A stretch of 64,000 nt of DNA from Saprospiraceae bacterium (GCA_019187365.1 JABARE010000003.1:1-64000), one strand, 5' to 3'; positions 1 to 10,032 are shown, counted from the first letter of the stretch. Notes: generated from the letters alone by a model not told the origin. A program made the numbers and translations.

Positions 1-3000
1 GTTTTGAATTGCTTTCAATTTTAAAGAAGTATCTTTGAACAACTACCCTTTTCGGTGCCGTCGTGCGCGATACTCGGTTTTGAATTGCTTTCAATTTTAA
101 AGAAGTATCTTTGAACAACTACCTAAGTTAGTTAAAACCGGTGGCGTTTGGAGTTTTGAATTGCTTTCAATTTTAAAGAAGTATCTTTGAACAACTACAA
201 AACTTTTAAAAACAAAAATATGATACAAGTTTTGAATTGCTTTCAATTTTAAAGAAGTATCTTTGAACAACTACGCCCATGTATGCGCTGATACTGGATA
301 GTCTGTTTTGAATTGCTTTCAATTTTAAAGAAGTATCTTTGAACAACTACGGAGGGCAGCGCCGAAGATCAGAAGCGCATGTTTTGAATTGCTTTCAATT
401 TTAAAGAAGTATCTTTGAACAACTACAAATTGATGGGTTTCCCGCCTGGCTGGACAGTTTTGAATTGCTTTCAATTTTAAAGAAGTATCTTTGAACAACT
501 ACTTTGCTGTTGCACTTCGGCTCGTTTAGCATGTTTTGAATTGCTTTCAATTTTAAAGAAGTATCTTTGAACAACTACATGATTACAAATGCAGAAAAGA
601 TACAGCATGTTTTGAATTGCTTTCAATTTTAAAGAAGTATCTTTGAACAACTACGACACTTCGCCAACGGTAATGAGCCGCAATGTTTTGAATTGCTTTC
701 AATTTTAAAGAAGTATCTTTGAACAACTACAAAACTTTTAAAAACAAAAATATGATACAAGTTTTGAATTGCTTTCAATTTTAAAGAAGTATCTTTGAAC
801 AACTACTAAAAAACGTGCACCCGGAGTTGAAATTGTGTTTTGAATTGCTTTCAATTTTAAAGAAGTATCTTTGAACAACTACCAGGGTTTCGGAAGTATG
901 CCTTGCCCTGGTGTTTTGAATTGCTTTCAATTTTAAAGAAGTATCTTTGAACAACTACCTGAAGTCTTCTGACGATCATACCTTTTTGGTTTTGAATTGC
1001 TTTCAATTTTAAAGAAGTATCTTTGAACAACTACCGGCTGGCGCTCCCAACGTTAGCCGGGTTTGTTTTGAATTGCTTTCAATTTTAAAGAAGTATCTTT
1101 GAACAACTACTGGCGATTTCAATAGCCGTTTTTAATCCAAGTTTTGAATTGCTTTCAATTTTAAAGAAGTATCTTTGAACAACTACATGCCAACCTTAAC
1201 CTAAAGGCATTGCGCAGTTTTGAATTGCTTTCAATTTTAAAGAAGTATCTTTGAACAACTACTGGGGCTAACCTGCGGCATGATAGCGTATTGTTTTGAA
1301 TTGCTTTCAATTTTAAAGAAGTATCTTTGAACAACTACACCATGGTGTTTATAATTTTTATGTGGTCTGTTTTGAATTGCTTTCAATTTTAAAGAAGTAT
1401 CTTTGAACAACTACTCAGTTTAACACGAAATTGAAAGGTACACAGTTTTGAATTGCTTTCAATTTTAAAGAAGTATCTTTGAACAACTACCTAAACGACA
1501 GCAGCGCGACGAATGAGCTGGTTTTGAATTGCTTTCAATTTTAAAGAAGTATCTTTGAACAACTACCGGCTGGCGCTCCCAACGTTGGCCGGGTTTGTTT
1601 TGAATTGCTTTCAATTTTAAAGAAGTATCTTTGAACAACTACCGGACCTGTATCGCTAAAACAGTACACAATGTTTTGAATTGCTTTCAATTTTAAAGAA
1701 GTATCTTTGAACAACTACCAATCAGAGGTTGATGGGAGCGTAACAAACGTTTTGAATTGCTTTCAATTTTAAAGAAGTATCTTTGAACAACTACTAAAAT
1801 CCAGTGCGGGGATTGTGCGAACAAGTTTTGAATTGCTTTCAATTTTAAAGAAGTATCTTTGAACAACTACCCCGCATTCGCAACTTCTGTTCCCAATTCC
1901 TGTTTTGAATTGCTTTCAATTTTAAAGAAGTATCTTTGAACAACTACGATCCTATTGCAGACGCTGCTTGTTTATAAGTTTTGAATTGCTTTCAATTTTA
2001 AAGAAGTATCTTTGAACAACTACCCGATTACTTCCGTCACGATTGACGGGGTGGTTTTGAATTGCTTTCAATTTTAAAGAAGTATCTTTGAACAACTACA
2101 AGCCCTGTTGCGAGTGCCAGCATCGCACGGTTTTGAATTGCTTTCAATTTTAAAGAAGTATCTTTGAACAACTACGAACTTGCAAGCGATGCGGTGACGT
2201 TTGCAGTTTTGAATTGCTTTCAATTTTAAAGAAGTATCTTTGAACAACTACCTGGCCTGTCTCACAAACAACAATAAAATGGTTTTGAATTGCTTTCAAT
2301 TTTAAAGAAGTATCTTTGAACAACTACTACTCATGCTGTGTATTGATGTTGAACTCAGTTTTGAATTGCTTTCAATTTTAAAGAAGTATCTTTGAACAAC
2401 TACGTGAAGAATTCGGTAAAGAGATTGCCGAAGGTTTTGAATTGCTTTCAATTTTAAAGAAGTATCTTTGAACAACTACAAATCCATGCATCTCCTTTTC
2501 CCATTTCTAGTTTTGAATTGCTTTCAATTTTAAAGAAGTATCTTTGAACAACTACCAAATGCGTGTGGCAAGTCCGTTTATGAGTGTTTTGAATTGCTTT
2601 CAATTTTAAAGAAGTATCTTTGAACAACTACCCGGGCGGAACATTCGGTTCAAATGGGCTTGTTTTGAATTGCTTTCAATTTTAAAGAAGTATCTTTGAA
2701 CAACTACGCACATGAATCTGGTAGTTATACGGGTACGGTTTTGAATTGCTTTCAATTTTAAAGAAGTATCTTTGAACAACTACGCGCGCCTGCGTCGCCG
2801 GGCGTCTCGTTTAGTTTTGAATTGCTTTCAATTTTAAAGAAGTATCTTTGAACAACTACTGTGTGTCCGGATGGGCTGCGCAACGACGTGGTTTTGAATT
2901 GCTTTCAATTTTAAAGAAGTATCTTTGAACAACTACGATTATTCAGCGACAACGGAAGTATGTTGCGTTTTGAATTGCTTTCAATTTTAAAGAAGTATCT

Positions 3001-5444
3001 TTGAACAACTACTTAAAAAAATTTGAGAACAAATAAAAATTAGTTTTGAATTGCTTTCAATTTTAAAGAAGTATCTTTGAACAACTACGTTGACCGATAC
3101 TCAACGACAACTTGCTTTGTTTTGAATTGCTTTCAATTTTAAAGAAGTATCTTTGAACAACTACTATTATACCGAATTGTTCCGCTCCCGCGCGGTTTTG
3201 AATTGCTTTCAATTTTAAAGAAGTATCTTTGAACAACTACGTTCCGTTTGTGCTTCAGATGACAGACCTTGTTTTGAATTGCTTTCAATTTTAAAGAAGT
3301 ATCTTTGAACAACTACCTTGCGTGGATTGGATGAATTGCATCTTTAGTTTTGAATTGCTTTCAATTTTAAAGAAGTATCTTTGAACAACTACCGGTCATT
3401 GGGTTGTGAAACATTCACGAAGGTTTTGAATTGCTTTCAATTTTAAAGAAGTATCTTTGAACAACTACTCGGTAATGGACGACAATAAGATTGCTGATGT
3501 TTTGAATTGCTTTCAATTTTAAAGAAGTATCTTTGAACAACTACGAAGCAATACGAACAAATTGCGGAACTGAAGTTTTGAATTGCTTTCAATTTTAAAG
3601 AAGTATCTTTGAACAACTACCCTCACGTATGCGCAGCACCTTATCAGGCGGTTTTGAATTGCTTTCAATTTTAAAGAAGTATCTTTGAACAACTACTTTA
3701 AAAGAAATATGGTGTTACAAGGACACGTTTTGAATTGCTTTCAATTTTAAAGAAGTATCTTTGAACAACTACCTCTGCTCCAATACCCTGCGCAATACCA
3801 GGGTTTTGAATTGCTTTCAATTTTAAAGAAGTATCTTTGAACAACTACCCGCCGCCATTTATTAGCTGTCTCAGCTGCGTTTTGAATTGCTTTCAATTTT
3901 AAAGAAGTATCTTTGAACAACTACTTAGGTGGTTGCGCGAAACTTGGCCCGTCGGTTTTGAATTGCTTTCAATTTTAAAGAAGTATCTTTGAACAACTAC
4001 CTACCGGCGTTCCATCCCAATCGGTTAATGGTTTTGAATTGCTTTCAATTTTAAAGAAGTATCTTTGAACAACTACAAGCCCGGCAACAATTGCTCCCCT
4101 TACAGCGTTTTGAATTGCTTTCAATTTTAAAGAAGTATCTTTGAACAACTACTTCTTTTTTCCCGTACTTTTACCGCCATACGTTTTGAATTGCTTTCAA
4201 TTTTAAAGAAGTATCTTTGAACAACTACAAAAGGGGCCGAGGATGGACGGCCCCTCACGTTTTGAATTGCTTTCAATTTTAAAGAAGTATCTTTGAACAA
4301 CTACGTCCTCCGCGATTAAGATATACGCCGGTCGGTTTTGAATTGCTTTCAATTTTAAAGAAGTATCTTTGAACAACTACTTTCCTCAACACCGCCTGAT
4401 AGCTCGTCGCGTTTTGAATTGCTTTCAATTTTAAAGAAGTATCTTTGAACAACTACTTATGAGAGTAGTCAACGTAAACGACTTAGTTTTGAATTGCTTT
4501 CAATTTTAAAGAAGTATCTTTGAACAACTACCAGAGCGGCGGGGACAGTACGCGGGCGTTAGTTTTGAATTGCTTTCAATTTTAAAGAAGTATCTTTGAA
4601 CAACTACATTGATAAGCCGTTACCGACAACGATTTCCGTTTTGAATTGCTTTCAATTTTAAAGAAGTATCTTTGAACAACTACAAAAGAGCCAGAATAAC
4701 CTACCAGGCTCTTGTTTTGAATTGCTTTCAATTTTAAAGAAGTATCTTTGAACAACTACTTATGAGAGTAGTCAACGTAAACGACTTAGGTTTTGAATTG
4801 CTTTCAATTTTAAAGAAGTATCTTTGAACAACTACGCGGCAAGAGGTCTCGGATAATGGCCATCCGTTTTGAATTGCTTTCAATTTTAAAGAAGTATCTT
4901 TGAACAACTACGCGCAATGCGTATTCATTGACATATTTCTGGGTTTTGAATTGCTTTCAATTTTAAAGAAGTATCTTTGAACAACTACACTGTTAAGCAA
5001 GCTTGTTTCGTTGGGCGTGTTTTGAATTGCTTTCAATTTTAAAGAAGTATCTTTGAACAACTACCAGGCTCAGGGTCCGGAACACAAATCGGAAGTTTTG
5101 AATTGCTTTCAATTTTAAAGAAGTATCTTTGAACAACTACCATATTGGCAATACCATATCGTGTGCCTTTGTTTTGAATTGCTTTCAATTTTAAAGAAGT
5201 ATCTTTGAACAACTACGAATTACCGCGTGGATATAATCCCCAAATTGTTTTGAATTGCTTTCAATTTTAAAGAAGTATCTTTGAACAACTACCATTCGCT
5301 CCATATTATGTATAGCGCAAACGTTTTGAATTGCTTTCAATTTTAAAGAAGTATCTTTGAACAACTACTGAACGGGGGTAACAGCACGCAGGCGTACAGT
5401 TTTGAATTGCTTTCAATTTTAAAGAAGTATCTTTGAACAACTAC
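1..5444 (+). CRISPR. Type II-C CRISPR array, 72 intact repeats
   Basis: Seventy-two copies of a 46-bp repeat (first bases GTTTTGAATTGCTTTCAA, last bases TATCTTTGAACAACTAC) alternate with 71 spacers. The spacers are 30 bp except 1871-1901, 2860-2890 and 4912-4942 (31) and 4457-4485 (29). The repeats look identical by eye. Position 1 is already the first base of a repeat, so the array very probably continues to the left. Polarity is set by the tracrRNA at 10033-10108, whose anti-repeat pairs with repeat bases 1-18, so crRNAs read left to right as spacer followed by repeat. Repeat bases 30-37 form TATCTTTG, a Bacteroidota -7 box, with a TTG at bases 9-11 (18-bp gap), so each repeat may carry its own promoter. 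Two spacers occur twice (199-228 and 731-760; 4457-4485 and 4760-4788), and one pair differs by one base (1035-1064 and 1567-1596). Confidence 0.99.
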
Positions 5445-5474
5445 AGGACCTCTGCAACGTATTGACTGACAAGC

Positions 5475-5505
5475 GATTAAGACTTGCTTTGCCTGTAAAA
5501 TCAAG
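5475..5505 (+). repeat. Degenerate terminal CRISPR repeat
   Basis: This segment begins exactly 76 bp after the start of the last intact repeat (5399), leaving a perfect 30-bp spacer at 5445-5474. About 20 of the first 29 repeat positions match when two one-base insertions are allowed, including the block CTTGCTTT. Similarity ends before the TATCTTTG promoter-like box, so this unit has the crRNA handle but no promoter. A degenerate last repeat is the usual mark of the trailer (oldest) end of an array, which puts the leader to the left, outside the window. Confidence 0.75.
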
Positions 5506-5523
5506 CCTGTGAGAAGGCTTGAT
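5500..5523 (-). terminator. Hairpin downstream of cas2
   Basis: ATCAAGCC (5500-5507) and GGCTTGAT (5516-5523) form an 8-bp stem with an 8-base loop. Read on the minus strand the stem is followed by TTTTA, so it fits a Rho-independent terminator for the cas9-cas1-cas2 transcript, 20 bp past the cas2 stop codon. It overlaps the degenerate repeat. Confidence 0.6.
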
Positions 5524-5543
5524 GTCGGCTGTTTCAGAGGTTT

Positions 5544-5891
5544 TTAGAAAAATTCGAGCATCAGACTTTGGTGTGCGGGAGGCCTTGTGGGGGAACTTTT
5601 TCCCTGATACACTTCGAGACCTTGAAATTGTTTGTCTGTAAGGTTACTGATCACGACGTGCCCCTTTGGGGGAAGGATGGCTTTGATGCCTTTGCGCATC
5701 CGGTCCGCATGCTCCCTGCTCATGCAGTGCCGTATGTAAACAGAATACTGGAACATCGTAAAGCCGGCTTTTAGGAGGTTCTTTCTAAACGTTGCGTAAA
5801 GCTTCCGGTCGGCTTTGGTCTCTGTTGGAAGATCGAAATATACCATTAACCACATGATGCGATAGGCATTAAAGCGTTCGGATTCATTCAT
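5544..5891 (-). CDS. cas2: CRISPR-associated endonuclease Cas2 (type II)
   Basis: The 115-residue protein partners with Cas1 in the spacer integrase. It has the Cas2 ferredoxin-like pattern: a first beta strand MVYFDLP with the conserved acidic D20, then TRKL-like helix, YSVYIRHC strand and a GHVVISNLTDKQF segment. The open frame extends further upstream, but the start at 5891 gives the normal family length. The ATGAATGA junction, where cas2 ATG overlaps the cas1 TGA, is typical of translational coupling. The upstream 38 codons would lie inside cas1 and have no Cas2 similarity. It is the last gene of the cas9-cas1-cas2 operon and lies 100 bp from the array. No csn2 or cas4 is present, which fits subtype II-C. 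Confidence 0.96.
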   Translation of the reverse strand: MNESERFNAYRIMWLMVYFDLPTETKADRKLYATFRKNLLKAGFTMFQYSVYIRHCMSREHADRMRKGIKAILPPKGHVVISNLTDKQFQGLEVYQGKSSPTRPPAHQSLMLEFF

Positions 5892-6801
5892 ATTCAGGAA
5901 AGATAAGGTGACTGGCTGATCCGGTCTCAAAACACTTGGCCAGACCGGCACAGACTGCATGGACAGCCACCTGCAGGGGTTTGCGATCGCCTTCCAGGCG
6001 CACATCGCGGTTCAGCAGGGTCAGGCATTCAGCGCGGAGCTCACGGCTGAGCTCACCTTCTTGAAATTCGGACGGATTGCGCAATCCTATTTCTTTGACC
6101 CAATCGTCTGCATACGGCCGGAAAGGCTCCATAACGTCGTCTGCCAGGCAAAAGCTGTTGAATTGGTTTTTGTGGTGGATCCCCATGAAGGGAAAAAGAC
6201 CGGAGCCCACCAAAGCCCTTGCTACCATAGCGCGCAAAACTGCATAACAGTAGTTGAGCGCCGGATTGGGGCAGTCGCCGTATCGGTCCCTCCGGAAGTC
6301 CGGATACTCGCTGAACAGTTTCCGCCAATAGTAAGCCGCTGCGCGGGCCTCGAGGTTTCCCGCATCGCCCGACCGGACTTTGCCGCAAGCTTCCAGAAGA
6401 GGCTTGTAAGGCTTCCTGAACTTTTTGAGCACAAATGCCTGGTTGCGGATCTTTGCTGCAACGGTGAGCTGCCAAAGCCTCTTTTTCAAGGGCTTGCCAG
6501 CTTCCATCTGTGCCCTCATCCGGCCTCCTCCCAGCGCGTTCCCCTCAAAAGGCACCATCAGACCTGCGGGGTGGTGTTTATCGTCGCAAACGACCATACA
6601 CACCTTGTTCTGGATGCAGGCGCGCAAAAGCGGCACGCTGAGCAGGATCTGCGCATGGTCGAGCATCAGCAAGCCTGCGTCCTCAAGCGGCCGGGTGTGT
6701 TCCTGCTTTTCTCCTTCATTTCCCGAAAATTCGACGACCATCTGGTTTAGCCGGCTGCTCAGACGGGCCGGATTTTCCACGTAGTAAGTTTTCGCGATCA
6801 T
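5884..6801 (-). CDS. cas1: CRISPR-associated endonuclease Cas1 (type II)
   Basis: The 305-residue Cas1 is the integrase that inserts new spacers. Visible hallmarks are the catalytic glutamate in NLEARAAAYYWRKLF (E151), the GIHH motif (H209/H210) and the acidic cluster LADDVMEPFRPY (about 219-230) that complete the metal site. The sequence is of the type II lineage (GLLMLDHAQILLS and PFEGNALGGGR segments). It starts 24 bp after the cas9 stop and overlaps cas2 by 8 bp, so the three genes form one unit. Length is normal and the catalytic residues are intact, so adaptation should be functional. This agrees with the long array. Confidence 0.97.
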   Translation of the reverse strand: MIAKTYYVENPARLSSRLNQMVVEFSGNEGEKQEHTRPLEDAGLLMLDHAQILLSVPLLRACIQNKVCMVVCDDKHHPAGLMVPFEGNALGGGRMRAQMEAGKPLKKRLWQLTVAAKIRNQAFVLKKFRKPYKPLLEACGKVRSGDAGNLEARAAAYYWRKLFSEYPDFRRDRYGDCPNPALNYCYAVLRAMVARALVGSGLFPFMGIHHKNQFNSFCLADDVMEPFRPYADDWVKEIGLRNPSEFQEGELSRELRAECLTLLNRDVRLEGDRKPLQVAVHAVCAGLAKCFETGSASHLIFPEYE

Positions 6802-6825
6802 GGCTCAAACGCTTTTGGATGGTTC

Positions 6826-9800
6826 TCAACCTATCGGGCCAACGTCGGACCGCCAGCAGATCCTGCCGAGCAGGTCGAGTTTTACCTTCACCGCCTTGAT
6901 GGTATTTGTTCGGCAGTTTAGCCTAATCGGCATCTTGTCTTTGTCCGCTTGAATTTTGGAGAGGATAGACCGGCCCAGGTATATGCTGTTGCCTGTAAAT
7001 TTGATCACGTGGTACAGTCTTTCGTTGAGCTCCTGCGGCTTGTTCCAGTCGATTTCTTCCGGGTGGTCCTTGTACAAAATGAACTTGTCGTAATGGGTTA
7101 GGCTGTATAACAGCTTTTTGCCATGGTGTTCCGCGGGATAAATGCTGCCGGTGGCTTTCCGGTTCCGCAGGGCGTCGAAAAAGGTGATGCTCAGATAATC
7201 CCTTTTGCCTTTGTCGTCCTGGTAAATGACCAGAATGTAGTTGTTCCCCGGTTCGATGAATGTTTGGGTCTCCTCGCGCAGCAGGGGGAGTTCGTTTGAG
7301 GAATTGATGCAGCGCACCCTGCGCAGGGGTTTGCCATTGAAGAGGACCGGTTCCTTCACGACCTTGGCCCAACTGCCCTGTCGCTCGATTTCAGACTTCA
7401 GCATGTTCCGGATGCCGCCGTCAACAATTTTGTCAATATTTTTTTCATCCAGCCCGGAGATCGGTTTTCTTACGACGTAATTCTGGTTTCCCGTATAAGG
7501 ATTGACGATTTTTCCATACAGCGTATCCTCGTGCATCGATCCCCGGGGTACCCGTTGCAATTGAGGGTTTATCGAAGTGCGTTTGTCGTGCTTATAGCGG
7601 TTGATGCTGGTCTTGGTCAACTTTTTGGGAAACCGGTGAACGATGAGCAGGCTGTTTGCCTTTTCCTCCACATCCGAACGAAAGGAGTTCCAGGGCGCGC
7701 GCAATTCTGCGTCAAGACTGCCGTCACCGCGTTCGCTGGCCCTGGAGATTTGCTGTATCATGGAAGTATTTGTCGTGGCAATCACCATCGCGTCGATAAA
7801 GTGGTGGCGGTGGTCTCCCCGGTTCTTCATTTCCGAAATGAGCTCGGCGTTGCCATCATAATGGAGTATGGAATTCAGACCGAGGCTTTTGCGGATGATG
7901 TGCGTGACCCCGCCCTTCGTCGCGTACACTTTTTCAATGCATTCGGAAATGCGCCCGATGGCCTGAGTCGCTATGTACGCTGTATCAGAGAGCTGGCTGT
8001 TGGCAAAATCTTCGGGAAGGGACTCTTTTAAAAAGATCGAACGCTTGGCAGGGTTTGAAAAAGTGGCGATGCGTTTTCTGAATTGCTCCAATTCTTCATG
8101 AGGTCTGCCGGTATAGTATTCCAGCGGTGTTAGATTTCCTTTTGCCGCATTAAAAGACCGTTCGCTGAGTGTTTTGTTCATAAAACCGTTGTCCAGCGAC
8201 CTGCTGAAGGGCAGGATGTGCTCAATTTCTATTTCGGGGCTCATCAACATGGAAAGGGAAATGACCTTCCCCGTGTACGGCGAGACGCGGTCAGCCTCGA
8301 GCCAGAGCCGGTATTTTTCGAGATCGGATTTGGAGACCTCTTTGGTGAAGGCATCAAAGTCGCGCCAATCGTCCGACTCACATCCGAGTTCAAGCCAAAG
8401 TTCGTACTTTTTTAACAGGGAGTCCGACATCGCCTGAACCCTGCTATAATTGTTGTTTAGTAAGACATCCTGGTACAACTCCCTTTTTTTCTGCTTTTGA
8501 AATTGTTCCAGGCGGATGCGCTCACGGACCTTTTTAGGTTTCTTGAGTTCCCGGGCCAGCTCGATGCGCACCTCATCGGGCTTTCCATAGGTGCGGATGA
8601 CCTGATTGACCAGTCGAATACAGGCCGACACTGCTTTTTGTACTACGGGATTTCTGAGTTCGTTGGTCTTCATGAGCCGGACTTCCGGAAGATCCCGGAA
8701 TTTAATTTCATGGCTATGATGATAACCGGCCTGAGCACAGGCTTCATCGTAGCGCATGCCCTTTCGCATCCAGGGCAATATTTTCTGAGCTGCTTTGTGG
8801 CTGATGTTAGAGTAATCTTGTTCTAATCGGATACCCCATAGCGCTTCTGAAAGCTCATAGGGCAAACCAAATTTGTCTTTCAGGTACTTTTGCATTTTTA
8901 AAAGCGAGTCATCGGCCGTGAACAGCAGGCTGTGGTAAATCGCATTGAGGGGTTCCACACCAGGGTTTAGCACGCCGTTTTTCTCAAACAAGGCGATCAT
9001 CTGGCACATCGTGGAAGCGCATTTCAATTCGAGATCATTGAACAAAGTCCTTTTAGGGAGACCAAGAAGACTTTTAACTTTGGCTTCCGTTGGCTTTGGT
9101 TCTGTATGCAGGAAATCTGCCAGTTTTTGTTTTTGTGGCAAAGACAGCGTTCCAAATTCCGCAGTATCGGGGTTGGTCCAGGTCAGGTTTGTTGCAATTT
9201 GCCAGGAGCGAAATTCCTGAAAAACCGGGTGACTCTTGGGCATGCATCGCTTTGCTGTTTCAAACCGGCAGCGGGCCACCAGGTTCTTGGCCGACTTCAA
9301 CGGTCGTTGATAAAATACCTGCTTTTGCAATTCTGCAGCCAGTGATTCGTTGAGTAAGGGATTTCCCAGGCGGCTTTGCGAATCGAGAATTGCAGCAAGT
9401 TCATCCTTATACATCTGACGACTTGTCCACCTTTCCAATATCCGTTCGCCGAGTCGCTTGCCTGCGTAATGATCGCATATCAACTGGTAGTAAAATGCTC
9501 CAAGCGTTGGTGCACCAGCTTCGTGCATTTTCTTTTCAAGTTCGCTGATCCCTTTTAAGACAACACCCTGTTCTTTTGTTGTCTCCCGCATGGCTTCCTT
9601 GCGATTGCTAAGAAAGCCGCGCTTCTTGGCAAAATACAGGCAAACCCGAAACAATTCGCCGGCGGTTAGATTGCGATGAAGGGCCTCTGCCCGAAGCCGG
9701 TATAAAGTCAGCGGGCTGCTGTCGCTGAAAATGGCATTTTCCGAAAGGTTAAAATACCTGGCAGCAAGATCGAGCAGTCTGCGCCTGCGCAGTTTCCGCC

Positions 9801-9993
9801 GGTAAAGCCTGCGTCTTGCTCCACGGTAAACTGTCCGTTGTTGCGAAAAAGAACTTTCCTTGCCGTTCTTGGCGTCGACGTTATTGCCCCTGGGGAAAAT
9901 GATGACGCCGCCATCAATGATGGCGTTTTCAGAAGCTACCAAAGCCCATCCCAGAGAATTTGTTCCAAGGTCAATTCCCAGAATTTTTTTCAT
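6826..9993 (-). CDS. cas9: CRISPR-associated endonuclease Cas9, compact type II-C
   Basis: This 1055-residue RNA-guided DNA endonuclease has all catalytic parts: RuvC-I IDLGTNSLGW with D8, an arginine-rich bridge helix at about 53-80, RuvC-II VRIELARE with E478, the HNH domain with EHILPFSRS (H592) and FNAAKGN (N615), and RuvC-III HHFIDAMVIA with H731 and D734. The C-terminal 300 residues would hold the PAM-interacting domain. It is close in size to Neisseria Cas9 and clearly shorter than the roughly 1400-residue Cas9 of many flavobacteria. The start at 9993 is supported by the MKKILGIDLG beginning. The PAM cannot be read from this sequence. It lies divergent from the tracrRNA gene, whose -33 box sits only 7 bp before the cas9 ATG. 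Confidence 0.98.
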   Translation of the reverse strand: MKKILGIDLGTNSLGWALVASENAIIDGGVIIFPRGNNVDAKNGKESSFSQQRTVYRGARRRLYRRKLRRRRLLDLAARYFNLSENAIFSDSSPLTLYRLRAEALHRNLTAGELFRVCLYFAKKRGFLSNRKEAMRETTKEQGVVLKGISELEKKMHEAGAPTLGAFYYQLICDHYAGKRLGERILERWTSRQMYKDELAAILDSQSRLGNPLLNESLAAELQKQVFYQRPLKSAKNLVARCRFETAKRCMPKSHPVFQEFRSWQIATNLTWTNPDTAEFGTLSLPQKQKLADFLHTEPKPTEAKVKSLLGLPKRTLFNDLELKCASTMCQMIALFEKNGVLNPGVEPLNAIYHSLLFTADDSLLKMQKYLKDKFGLPYELSEALWGIRLEQDYSNISHKAAQKILPWMRKGMRYDEACAQAGYHHSHEIKFRDLPEVRLMKTNELRNPVVQKAVSACIRLVNQVIRTYGKPDEVRIELARELKKPKKVRERIRLEQFQKQKKRELYQDVLLNNNYSRVQAMSDSLLKKYELWLELGCESDDWRDFDAFTKEVSKSDLEKYRLWLEADRVSPYTGKVISLSMLMSPEIEIEHILPFSRSLDNGFMNKTLSERSFNAAKGNLTPLEYYTGRPHEELEQFRKRIATFSNPAKRSIFLKESLPEDFANSQLSDTAYIATQAIGRISECIEKVYATKGGVTHIIRKSLGLNSILHYDGNAELISEMKNRGDHRHHFIDAMVIATTNTSMIQQISRASERGDGSLDAELRAPWNSFRSDVEEKANSLLIVHRFPKKLTKTSINRYKHDKRTSINPQLQRVPRGSMHEDTLYGKIVNPYTGNQNYVVRKPISGLDEKNIDKIVDGGIRNMLKSEIERQGSWAKVVKEPVLFNGKPLRRVRCINSSNELPLLREETQTFIEPGNNYILVIYQDDKGKRDYLSITFFDALRNRKATGSIYPAEHHGKKLLYSLTHYDKFILYKDHPEEIDWNKPQELNERLYHVIKFTGNSIYLGRSILSKIQADKDKMPIRLNCRTNTIKAVKVKLDLLGRICWRSDVGPIG

Positions 9994-9999
9994 AGTCTA

Positions 10000-10030
10000 T
10001 TTGTTATCTGCATGCAAAATACTAACTTTG
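10000..10030 (+). promoter_or_regulatory. tracrRNA promoter (Bacteroidota type)
   Basis: TTTG at 10000-10003 and TAACTTTG at 10023-10030 are separated by 19 bp, matching the Bacteroidota -33/-7 consensus TTG-N17-23-TAnnTTTG. Transcription would begin around 10035, at the start of the anti-repeat. On the opposite strand a weaker TTG-N19-TATTTTG (10042 to 10014) could drive cas9, so the two promoters would overlap. Confidence 0.7.
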
Positions 10031-10032
10031 CT

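Larger units (their letters stand above)
5448..5545 (+). terminator. Possible array terminator (long stem)
   Basis: ACCTCTG (5448-5454) is complementary to CAGAGGT (5535-5541), which runs into TTTTT. The stem encloses the cas2-side hairpin. It could stop plus-strand transcription leaving the array before it enters the cas genes antisense. The large loop makes this uncertain. Confidence 0.3.

Noticed and set aside
1-5444. Array read as type II-A or with a Csn2/Cas4 partner
   Set aside because: No csn2 or cas4 is present next to cas2; the gene set cas9-cas1-cas2 is that of II-C.
5959-6750. Long plus-strand frame of 263 codons across cas1
   Set aside because: It is the mirror of cas1; no family pattern, and the minus frame is clearly Cas1.
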